A stretch of DNA of 64,000 nt from assembly GCA_031835245.1 (NCBI GenBank), contig JAVKOQ010000211.1, forward strand, positions 26,768 to 90,767, written 5' to 3'. Positions 10,009 through 18,708 of the stretch are shown here, one piece after another. This DNA comes from Balamuthia mandrillaris (lineage: Eukaryota > Discosea > Longamoebia > Balamuthiidae). The position numbers were made by a program, and so were the translations under genes. How positions within the stretch are numbered: position 1 is the stretch's first letter; each line of letters begins with the position of its first letter. Below the pieces are notes generated by a model. The model saw nothing but the letters and a program-made list of their open reading frames with translations. It was not told the origin of the DNA and made no database searches.

Positions 10009-10582
10009 GGCGGTCTTTTTCTACCAAACTTTTGAAAAAATGAATGTTGATAAAAAGAAACAAAAAATGCAAAAAAACAAAAAAAAAACAAACAAAGAAG
10101 CAAGTCACTGAGCCATGCTTATTTTTTTTGTTGCCATAGCGCAAGGTTTGTTCCATCCAGGTCCATTCATAGATCTTTGGTCCTTTTATGCCAAGCGTTG
10201 TTTTGATAAGCGATCAGCAAATAATTACCAGAATGAACCACAACTTCTCGTCCCGGTCTCTCTTCTCCACCGTTCCAAGTATATGTGTAAGACCCTCTTT
10301 TGCTTGTTTTTATTTTTATTTTATTATTGAAAGTTGTCTTTTTTCTTGTTTCTTGTTGCTTGAAAGTTGTCTTGCGTCTTTTTTTTTTTTCCATAGGGAG
10401 AGAAGGGAGGACCGCTTCTTGTTTTTTTTGGTTGCTCCTCTTTCCGCTTCAGACGACTGAAACGCCCCAATAAAGTCTTGCTTACCCTCCGATGGAGTCG
10501 TGGAGCATCGAAGGAGGAAAGCGCATGTTCCCTACAACCGTATTTTTTTTGTTCAAATGAAGAAGGCCTCCACTCCAACGCT
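10009..10582. other. Intergenic stretch, A/T-homopolymer rich
   Basis: It contains poly-A and poly-T runs (about 10,040-10,100 and 10,380-10,392) and short ORFs only. No gene or RNA is recognised. Confidence 0.45.
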
Positions 10583-11128
10583 TCACATTTCTTCAGCATC
10601 TCCGCTGGTTCTCCTGCAAGCCCTTTTGCTCTCTCGGTACGTTGTACGCAGCGTTGAACCGCTCCCTCCGGAGCGTTCATCTTCTTCTTCTTCGATCCTC
10701 CTTTTTTTGTGAGGCCGGCGGTGAGGAAGTCGCTTCCGCGCCTGGTCCCTCGCTGCCGGTTTCAAAGAGGGTGCCGAGATGAAGTCGTTCGGTTTGGAGT
10801 AGAAGGGATATCTCTCCTCCTCGTCCACAAACGCGTTTGCTGCCTTGTTTCGTTCCGTTGCCTCTTCCTCCTCCCCTTTCTCCCATCCTTGAAGGAACAG
10901 CTCCTCCGGAGTGTCTGTCCCGCCCAGGCCGTCCACCGGAAAGTGCATCCACCATCCCCCTTTTGGGTCTTGGTCCTCCTCCCCTTCTCGCGATGGCCGT
11001 GGTTGAGCGTGTTGGTGAAACGCATCGCCAAGGTAGGGATGCGGCGGTGAGCTACAGATGAACCGCAGTCGAATGGGTTCCGCGTAGCACCCCAGCGTAG
11101 AGGATGAAGAAGAAGAGGAAGCAGTCAT
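10583..11128 (-). CDS. Hypothetical ORF with Cys/Pro box, acidic middle and basic tail (left-arm family, member F)
   Basis: A 181-residue ORF. Residues 25-36 read C-S-S-P-P-H-P-Y-L-G-D-A, a shortened form of the left-arm Cys/Pro box. A Trp/Gly-containing segment, an acidic run (G-E-E-E-E) and a strong basic cluster (H-R-R-P-H-K-K-R-R) follow, the last being nuclear-localisation-like. Layout and length fit the neighbours at 11.5-12.0 and 12.85-13.4 kb. No signal peptide, membrane span or known domain is visible. Function is unknown. Confidence 0.42.
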   Translation of the reverse strand: MTASSSSSSSTLGCYAEPIRLRFICSSPPHPYLGDAFHQHAQPRPSREGEEDQDPKGGWWMHFPVDGLGGTDTPEELFLQGWEKGEEEEATERNKAANAFVDEEERYPFYSKPNDFISAPSLKPAARDQARKRLPHRRPHKKRRIEEEEDERSGGSGSTLRTTYRESKRACRRTSGDAEEM

Positions 11129-11540
11129 CGGTGCAGGTGTGTGTTAATGTTTATTCAAAAAAAATGAGAAAAAACAAAGAAACAAGAAGGGCGTCCCAAA
11201 AAGAACAGGTTGCTCACTTTCGTCAAGTGGAGCTCATTTCCTGAGCCACCACCTACCTACCACCAGCCGTTGAGCTGCAAAGTTGTGAGGTCTCTCCCTC
11301 TCTCTTTCGGATTCCCTCTCTACGCAGCCACATACGTCGGTGATCTGGTCTCAGTCTATTCCTTTGAAAACATACCCTTTATCTTGTCTTTTAAACAGTG
11401 TGTATGGAGCATGTCTTTGACAACCCTGTTCCAGACAACGAAGCAAGGGGGGAGGAGTCCTCCTTTTCATCACAGCAACATGGAGGTGATCTGGTCTCAC
11501 TTCATTCTTGTGCGCTCCATTCCTGTCCATCATTCCATCG

Positions 11541-11969
11541 TCATTCTTTCTTGTGGTGTGGTAGTTGGTTCTTCTGGGCATCTGTCCTCTCCGCTGTCGG
11601 AGGGACCAAAGCGCTCTTTGGTTGGGCGTGGTCGTTGTGGGTTGAGGTTGAGGAGCTGGAACCGGCTTTGAGGAAAGCTTCCCCTAGCAGGATGTCGAGC
11701 AGCGTCCGCCCGTCCTCCTTCTTCCCCCGGCCAGGATGACGACGAGGCGGACAAGGGCAGGAGGAAGGGAAACTGCGGATGGGGTCGTAGTCAAAGTGGT
11801 GTGGAGGCGAGGCCGATGGAGAGCACTGCAACCTCTTCCACTTGGAGGGGCCTCCTCCATTCGTGTTGGGCTCTCCTCCTCCTTTCCTCTGCCTTATGGT
11901 GGAGCCAGCTTGTCCTGCTTTGGTGTTGTTGTGGGGGAGGGAAGCAGGTTGATGAGACAACGTTTCCAT
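11541..11969 (-). CDS. Hypothetical ORF with Cys/Pro box (left-arm family, member G)
   Basis: A 142-residue ORF. At about residues 49-65 it carries C-S-P-S-A-S-P-P then H-F-D-Y-D-P-I, which agrees at 11 of 16 positions with the box of the plus-strand ORF at 7.9 kb. A short hydrophobic patch (L-L-D-I-L-L-G) and a polar tail follow. A possible 3' splice site (TTTCTTTCATAG on the minus strand) lies about 35 nt upstream of the Met, so an upstream exon cannot be excluded. Function is unknown. Confidence 0.42.
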   Translation of the reverse strand: METLSHQPASLPHNNTKAGQAGSTIRQRKGGGEPNTNGGGPSKWKRLQCSPSASPPHHFDYDPIRSFPSSCPCPPRRHPGRGKKEDGRTLLDILLGEAFLKAGSSSSTSTHNDHAQPKSALVPPTAERTDAQKNQLPHHKKE

Positions 11970-12355
11970 GAATGAGAGAGGTTTGGTTATAAGATGAACT
12001 ATGAAAGAAACAAGGGGTTTTTAAAAAAAAAATAAGAAAAGGGCAAAGGTCCACGGAGGTAGTGTGCCATAGTTACGAAGAGATCGTCCTTATTGTTCTT
12101 CATCGCAAAGATAGGGTTATATTTGCACATAACAGTTGTAAAAAGGCGGTTGGGTGGCGGCAACAAATGGATAAGGGAGAACGACGCACATGTGGTGCTG
12201 AAGGAGGACACCGCCCCCGTTGGCATCCCCCCTCTTACAAGAGGTAGTGCAATTGAAAAATAGATATGCTCTTGTCAAAGAATTTTTTGTTGCTTTCTTT
12301 TTCGCATACAAGACCCCATGACGACCTGAATTTCTTGAAATCAAAAAAAAAGAAA
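11970..12355. other. Intergenic stretch upstream of the tRNA
   Basis: Short ORFs only. No feature is supported. Confidence 0.45.
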
Positions 12356-12428
12356 TGGCCAGTATGGGGATCGAACCCATGACCTTGGCCTTATTAGCAC
12401 CACGCTCTACCGACTAAGCTAACCGGCC
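12356..12428 (-). tRNA. tRNA-Ile, anticodon AAU
   Basis: The reverse strand reads a complete 73-nt cloverleaf without an intron. The acceptor arm GGCCGGT pairs with ACTGGCC (one G-U pair), and the discriminator base is A. The D arm starts AGCTTAGTCGG. The anticodon loop is TGCTAATAA, giving AAU (IAU after deamination). The T arm holds GGGTTCGATCCC. Sequence and arms resemble metazoan tRNA-Ile(AAU). The internal A and B boxes serve as its RNA polymerase III promoter. Confidence 0.95.
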
Positions 12429-12853
12429 CGCAACAATGATTTAGCGCTAAATTTTGAGGAGGCAAAAAATCCTTCTGCTCGATGGAAGGTTGAAAGCGAG
12501 CAAGTCTCCTCTCCTGCCGCTGCAAGCGGTGAAAGCAAATCAGGAGGCGAGCGAACAGCAAGGCACCAAGGCGGTAAGAGAACGCCCAAGATGATCTGCT
12601 GTGGGTCCCAAGGCGGCTGTCCAACGTTTACCAATGAATACCACGGCGCAGACTCAGGACGTTTTGGCTAAGCAAACCTATAGCTCGAAGTTTCTCTCTC
12701 AGGAGCTAGGAACCAGATTCCGTCCGGTGACCGCCAGCCAGTGTTTCGCTAGACCGTGTCCAACCAGCAGGCAGCTCTCCCTGTTGCTGCTGCGAATTGA
12801 TACAATCTCAGAGGAACGGTGGCGATGGTGTATTGAACGTTTTATTTGCTAAT
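12429..12853. other. Intergenic stretch
   Basis: Contains only short overlapping ORFs, one with a faint Ser-Pro-Pro resemblance to the left-arm box. Nothing is supported. Confidence 0.4.
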
Positions 12854-13414
12854 TTACGGTCTCGGTAATGGGTGTGTTGGCGCTATGCCCTGTCTTGGGG
12901 TATCTCCTTTGTTCTTCTTCCTTCCATGATGCCCGTCCTTTGCATCGTTAACCCTCTTTCTTTCTGGTCTGGCATGAACAAAACCCGAACCCAACGGCGG
13001 CCATATCGGTAAACCACCCATCAGGTACGAAGAAGGGTAAAGAAAACTACCCGCTGTCCTTGTGCCTTTGTTCGTCGTAATCCTTTCGCCTTCTTCATCA
13101 GCTTCTTCTGTCACATCCTCAACCTCCAATACCGTAGTTTGCGCAAGGTGATGAAGGTTGAAGTGTGGGCAATGACAACGGACGGCGATCCAGCGATTCT
13201 CAGATTCGTCTTCATCTCGCTCCTCTACCACTGCTCCCTGTTCCTCTTCAGTTTCTGTGGCCCCGAAGAGAGTCCATAGGGTACCAGATGACCTTAAGTA
13301 GGAAGCCGGAGGCAAAGAGGAAAGCTGGTCAGGAAGGAGGAAGAAATCATCCTCCGCTTCAGACGGTTGGTGTGGGTAAGTTGAAGGCCGCGTCATCCTT
13401 GGTGGTGCTGCCAT
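12854..13414 (-). CDS. Hypothetical ORF with LGSGF box and basic tail (left-arm family, member H)
   Basis: A 186-residue ORF that may join the two left-arm boxes. A Cys-containing segment R-C-H-C-P-H lies near residue 93, and P-P-L-G-S-G-F near residue 148. An acidic middle separates them, and a Lys/Arg-rich tail (R-P-E-R-K-R) follows. If both resemblances are real, the family layout is Cys box, acidic linker, LGSG box, basic tail. The first 70 residues are acidic and Leu/Ser-rich. No catalytic or membrane motif is visible. Confidence 0.4.
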   Translation of the reverse strand: MAAPPRMTRPSTYPHQPSEAEDDFFLLPDQLSSLPPASYLRSSGTLWTLFGATETEEEQGAVVEERDEDESENRWIAVRCHCPHFNLHHLAQTTVLEVEDVTEEADEEGERITTNKGTRTAGSFLYPSSYLMGGLPIWPPLGSGFVHARPERKRVNDAKDGHHGRKKNKGDTPRQGIAPTHPLPRP

Positions 13415-13962
13415 GTGTACATTCGGTTTGCTTCTCTAAGTCAAAAAGAGGAATGACAGCAAGACCTTAAGGAAACAAACTTTAAACACGAAGAGATACA
13501 ATATATCTGAAATGAAGACAACATGGAGACACTATCTGGAAGCAGATCTACGATGCATCAAGTGCCAGCGTTCTTTGACCAATTGTGCGGTAAGATTTCG
13601 AAGAACCGAAGTGATCAACTTTTAATCATACATAAAAAAATCCATAACAGTAAAAAGTGGCCCGAGGCACCAAAACCATAAAACGCCATACGCATCAGAA
13701 ATGGCAAACGCGTTCCACCGCTCGTCATCCGAAGGAACGCAGCCAACGCCGTGGTGTTACATTCAAGGGGCCATAAAGGGTTGAACGATAACGCCACGCA
13801 TGGAGATCTAGGTCGACAGTAAATCAAGTATTTCATTTAAATTTCTTTCAATTTTCGATTATTTTTTAGCTGAGATTTCATCGGTTTTGCAACAAAAAAA
13901 AATAATAATTTTCGGCCTGAAAAAAAAAATAAACGGTTAACGAACTGACCACACAAGGAGCA
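13415..13962. other. Intergenic/5' region of the CBS-protein gene
   Basis: AT-rich DNA with A and T homopolymers between 13,850 and 13,930, just before the ATG. No other feature is supported. Confidence 0.5.
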
Positions 13963-15299
13963 ATGGAAGGCGCAGGCAAAACGTTGGTCGAAGTGGCGAG
14001 AGAGTTCAAGGTCAAGGAGTTGTTGCCTGCTGACTTTGAGCTGGTGAGAATAGACTCGAACGCCAATGTGGTGGAAGCTCTCAAGGTATAAGAACACTTT
14101 GAGCTCGTCGTTTCTTCTGCCATCTGCTGACTTCTCTCTCTGCTGCTCTGACCTTTTAGATCTTGAAAGAAAAAAACATACACTCCGCACCCATCTTTGA
14201 TGAGGCCAAAAAGGTACTTTGGTTTCGCTTTAGCGTTCACCCTACTGCCAAAATTTAGTTATTCACTCTTCATCTTCTTCTCCTTTCTTCTGCTTCTTCT
14301 TCGTCAGGAATATTTGGGTTTGATCGACATGGTAGACCTCACTACCACCGTGGCCATCTTTTCCGAGAGCCATGGCATCGCTGAAGCTCTCGCTGGCAGA
14401 GGTTTGTTTGTTTTTTTTTTTTTTTTTTTTCAGTGTTTGCTTTGATTACTTCTTCTGAAAGAAAATTTTTCAAAAAGGCATCGGATGGGACGAATGGATA
14501 CAGCATGAGAAGGAAGTTGTCAACGACATTAAAGTAACGGAAGTGGCTGGCTTTGGGGAGCGCAGTCCTTGGTCTCCTGTTTATTGCGGTAGAGTGTCTT
14601 TTTTCCTTTCTTCTAATTTTCATTCTTTTCTTCTTTTTCTCTCCTTCCTTTCTTTCGTCCTTCTTTCAGCACGTTTCTCTTTTCTAATCTAAACCTCACA
14701 TATGAAACCCCAAAGATTTCCCTCTTCACTCTCTGCTGGACATGTTTTCAAAGCAAGTTAACCTTCACCGTGTGCCTGTCGTCACTGGCGAGGGTGCCGT
14801 GGTTGGTCTGGTCTCCCAATGGCGCGTCATTCAGTTCCTTCACGAACAGGTGTTGCCTGCCCTCCCTCGCCTTGCTGAAAAGAAGGTGGGAGACTGCATC
14901 GGCAAAGAATGCGGCAACCACAAGGTCTTTAGCATCAACCAAAACGAACTCGTGTTGGAGGCTTGGAAGTCCATCCTGGAGAACAACATCCTGGGTCTGG
15001 CTGTGGTGGACGACCACGGCGTCCTCGTGGGCTCCATCAGCGTCAGCGACATCAAGCGCTCCTCCTCCGCGGACTCCATGTGGGCTGATGTTCGCCTGCC
15101 CATCGCCGAGTTTCTGCGCAAGGACTTCTTCTCCGCGCCGCGCAACCTGGTGACTTGCACGAAGGAGGACACCCTGTCGACAGTGTTTCAGAGGTTGGTC
15201 GCCAATCATGTTCATAGGATATTCGTTGTTGACGGAACGGGCAAAGCGCAAAACGTACTCAGCCTGTGCGATGTAATATCTGCTCTCCAACAAGAATGA
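13963..15299 (+). CDS. Four-CBS-domain protein, AMPK-gamma/SNF4-like
   Basis: Five exons (13963-14085, 14160-14213, 14308-14401, 14478-14588, 14716-15299) join to 321 residues with all phases agreeing. Four CBS repeats are visible: residues about 28-75 (N-I-H-S-A-P-I-F-D), 130-175 (V-N-L-H-R-V-P-V-V), 205-250 (N-N-I-L-G-L-A-V-V-D) and 275-320 (N-H-V-H-R-I-F-V-V-D). Two Bateman pairs and this length match the regulatory gamma subunit of AMPK/SNF1, which binds AMP, ADP or ATP and controls a kinase complex. There is no long N-terminal extension and no attached catalytic domain. A gamma-like stand-alone CBS protein is the alternative. Intron 3 starts with a T-rich run. Confidence 0.85.
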
Positions 15300-15382
15300 A
15301 CCGGTGCGAAGAAAGTTAAAGCAAAGAACTTCTCTCTCTCTTATTTTCTTTTTCAATTATTTTGTTTTTTATTTAAGTTTTA

Positions 15383-16754
15383 TCAGTGCGCTTTGCCGTG
15401 ATGTTTTTGTTGAAGGCGCTCGTGTTTTTGTTGTTGAACGGCGAGAAGGTGTTGACGAAGACGTTCCTCCAACAAATTGAGATCTTCCAGTGGCATGGCA
15501 TCCAACGTTACTGGAGGGTTGATTGCTTGTTGTTGAGAGGTTGAAGAAGAGGAAGAAGAGGAAGAAGCAGAAGGAGAGTTTATCATAGTTAACATTACGG
15601 GCATGAAAGAGGAAGCAGGAGGTGATGAAGAAGAAGGGGAAGTGGCTGTGATTGTTGTGGATGCTTTTGGTTGTGGTTGTTCTGCTACCGGTAACTTTTT
15701 TGTTGCAGGAGAAGAGGGAAAAGTAGATGAAGTTGAAGGAATTGATTTCGAGTTGGAGGGAGATGAAGTGGAAGCAGAAGAAGAGGAGGAGGCTGAAGTA
15801 GAACTTGAAGCGGAAGAACGTTCTTTCTGGACTCCTTCTAAGAAGGCAGCAATTTCGAGGTATCCATTAAATACAGCAAGGTCGTGCGGCGTCAATCCCA
15901 TTCCATTCAGCGTCGTCAACGAAGCAACACCTTTCCCATCCCCATTGCTGTACTCCCCCCACTTCATAACCAACAAGCGAATGACCTCCAAGTTGCCTTT
16001 TGCTGCTGCCAAGTGTAGAGGCGTGTTCAAATCTTTGTCCTGTGCATTGATATCCAAGAACATCAATCCGTTTCGTTCTCGCTCTTCTGGCAGCTTCGTT
16101 GTGCCAAACGCGTGCTGAAGGATGACTTCTGTGGCAGCAACACGGTTGTGTTGAGCCGTAAAGTGAAGCGCTGTCTTTCCATAAAAATCGCTTTGTCTCA
16201 ACGTGGTGGTAAAAGATGTCGTGGTCATCCTCTTGCCTTCTTCTTCTTCTTTCTCCAACAGCACAAGAATGCAATCCTTATGCCCAGCTATTGCTGCATC
16301 GTGCAAGGGCAAACGTCCTTTCTCATCCTGACGCGTGAGCAATGTGGCATCTTTCTCCAAGAGTATGCGAGTGGCCTCCATGTGGCCTCCTGCCACGCTG
16401 AAATGGAGCGGCGTCTTGCCCTGATCATCTTCCTGACTGACATTGGAGCGAGAGGCAGCCGTTAGGGCAGCAATGCAGCTGGTATGGCCTTGCATGGCCG
16501 CAAAATGGAGAGGAGTGCTGCCGTCGACGTCTTGGGCGTTAGGGTGAGCTCCTTTGGCGAGGAGGGCTTCTACGACTTGTAGGTGGCCATTGAGGCTTGC
16601 CTGTCGCATGGTGTTTTAAACGGGTTGTGTGATAAGTTTTAGTTGGTTAGAAATAAGAATGGAACTTCTTTTGGTTATTCTTCGCTTGCTTTTCTCTTAT
16701 TCTTTCTTCTTTTGAAAGAACACAGAACACAAAGAAAAAAAAAACAGAACGGAC

Positions 16755-16800
<46 letters not shown>

Positions 16801-17642
16801 TGAATACAAACCCGATGCAAAGGAGTTTGCGAGTAACGATCCGAAGCAACAGGAGAATTCGGGTCAGCACCGTGCTCCAACAACAACTCCACACATCTCA
16901 GATGACCTTCCTGAGCAGCATAATGCAAACAGGTTCTGTCCTTCAGGTCCGTCACGTTCACGTTGAGAGGCGCCCCTCCTTTGGGAGAGTACTCCAATAA
17001 AGCTTGAAGGCATTCGGAGTAGCCCGCGATGGAGGCTTTGTGCAAGCAGGTCATATCCCAACCTATCACATTAATATCAATGGGAACGGCTCGTTCTTGC
17101 TGCAGAAACTTTTTGGTGCCTTCAATATCGTTCAACGCCACAAGCATGTACAGTTTCTGTTGTCGAAAGAGAGAGAGAGAGAGAGAGAGAGCGAGAGTAA
17201 GAGAGAGACGGGTGAGAACAGAAAACTACACTACACACCTGAACGTCTTGCATGTTTTCGGGAGAGATCTTCCCAGTAGCAACTTCCGAAAGAAGCCCTG
17301 CAGCGGCAGAAGTGGTTGTACTGGCCAAAGAAGGAGTAGGCAGCGGCAGTTGCATACGCAGCACGTCCAGTTGGGTGGTGAGGCCATCCAAGATCTCCGA
17401 CTTGTAAAAAGGTTGGGTCATGACCTTGGTGGGCAGATAGTAGGACTTCCTCTTCATGCGCGTCTTCTTGTCGTACTTTTTGAGGATCTTGCGGATGCCC
17501 ACCACGTTGAGGTAGGCATACTTGCTCAGTAGTAATACGTCATGTCGGAACTCTTCCAACGCTTCTTGCACCGCTCGCACTGCTTCTTTGTTTTCTTGTC
17601 CTGATGAAGTCTGGTTTTTTTTAAAAGAGAGTGCGTGTGAGA

Positions 17643-17685
<43 letters not shown>

Positions 17686-17882
17686 GAACCAAGCCACAGA
17701 CTTGGCGAGAGAGGGACTGCATGCGAGCGACGTAGCTTTCTTGCCGCTTGAGGAAGAAGGAGTTGATCTTGCTGAGCTCCTTGTCCAAAAGCTCAAAGAA
17801 ATCTCTCTCCTGCTCAAACACCATCGGCCCCTCTTTCTCCTCCACTGAGCTATGGTGAACACGAAACGGGAAGCAGGTGAGC

Positions 17883-17926
<44 letters not shown>

Positions 17927-18084
17927 AAAGGAACATACGGATCGATTTTAGTGAGCTTGCCCTCTTCCTTCTGTTTGACGATCCATTTGATGAGCTGTTT
18001 GAGCCGCTTGTACTCCACCAGCTTCTGTTCCATCGCTGCTGGAAAGCTTCTCGCTTCCTTCCGCAAATGTTTGCCAAACTTCAT
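15383..18084 (-). CDS. SPX domain plus ankyrin-repeat protein (Pho81-like front half)
   Basis: Exons 17939-18084, 17690-17849, 17239-17610, 16812-17156 and 15383-16600 join to 746 residues. It opens M-K-F-G-K-H-L, the typical SPX start. The Lys-rich SPX helices run to about residue 180 and include K-Y-A-Y-L-N and L-K-K-Y-D-K-K-T, the inositol-pyrophosphate-binding surface of the family. Ankyrin repeats with T-P-L-H and G-A-D-P-N signatures occupy about 225-560. A Ser-rich tail and a Gln/His-rich end follow. SPX-ankyrin proteins such as yeast Pho81 sense phosphate and regulate a cyclin-dependent kinase, but Pho81 also carries a GDPD domain that is absent here. All four introns hold CT arrays on the sense strand. 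The second intron's donor could be 12 nt earlier. Confidence 0.9.
16759..16796 (-). repeat. (CT)n array in SPX-ANK intron 4
   Basis: The plus strand reads AG repeats and the gene's sense strand reads CT. The array starts about 15-20 nt after the 5' splice site GTTTGT. Confidence 0.9.
17165..17204 (-). repeat. (CT)n array in SPX-ANK intron 3
   Basis: An interrupted CT array on the sense strand, ending about 10 nt before the ACAG acceptor. Confidence 0.85.
17647..17684 (-). repeat. (CT)n array in SPX-ANK intron 2
   Basis: A perfect CT array on the sense strand that begins about 5 nt after the GTTCGT donor. Confidence 0.9.
17889..17924 (-). repeat. (CT)n array in SPX-ANK intron 1
   Basis: A CT array on the sense strand that begins about 15 nt after the GTATGT donor. 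Confidence 0.9.
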
Positions 18085-18360
18085 CTCTTTGTTTTTTTTT
18101 TGTTTCGCCTTCGAGTGAACAAAAACAAACACAAAATCGATTGCAATCCAATCCAACCAAGCAGCAAGCCCTTCTCTCCTCTCCAAAGCAAATCTTTGTT
18201 TGTTTTCTTTGTTTTTTTTTTCTTTGGAAATTAGAGAAGCGGTCGAGAATTGGGGAAGAGCGGATGATGTCCGCTTCCTCCGCTTGATCCCCACGTTCGC
18301 CGGAACTCATCCGATTCGCAAAGCGCAAATTCACGGGGAAAGCAAATGTGACGTCATGTG
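18085..18360. other. 5' region of the SPX-ANK gene
   Basis: Between the SPX ATG and the purine minisatellite. Poly-A/T runs occur, but no specific element is identified. Confidence 0.4.
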
Positions 18361-18600
18361 GGAGGAGAGGAGATAGGATAAGGGAGAAGAGAAGAGCCAG
18401 GATAAGAGAGAGGATAGCAAGATACGAGCCAGGAGAAGAGCATGGAGAGGAGCATGGAGAAGAGCATGGAGGGAGAATGGAGAAGAGCACGGAGAGGAGA
18501 ATGGAGAAGGCATGGAGAAGGCATGGAGAAGGCATGGAGAAGGCATGGAGGGGAATGGAGAGGAGAATGGAGAAGAGCATACCAGGGAAGGAGAAGAGGG
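18361..18600 (+). repeat. Purine minisatellite, GGAGAAGAGCATGGA-type units
   Basis: About 240 bp of imperfect units built on GGAGAAG, GAGCATGGAGA and GGCATGGAGAA, almost free of pyrimidines on the plus strand. It lies between the 3' end of NUP98 and the 5' end of SPX-ANK. The long ORFs through it (Arg/Glu or Ser/Leu rich) come from the repeat. Confidence 0.9.
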
Positions 18601-18708
18601 GGAGAAACAGAAAAGAAGGAAAGCAAAGGGGCTCTTGCTTTTGAATCAAATCTTATCTTGGGGGGTGAAGAGAATTTACAAAAACTTTAGTGGTGCGTGC
18701 TGCTCGCT

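Noticed and set aside
16759-17924. Regularly spaced repeats that might suggest a CRISPR-like array
   Set aside because: They are pure dinucleotide runs inside introns of a eukaryotic gene, with no unique spacers of constant length.
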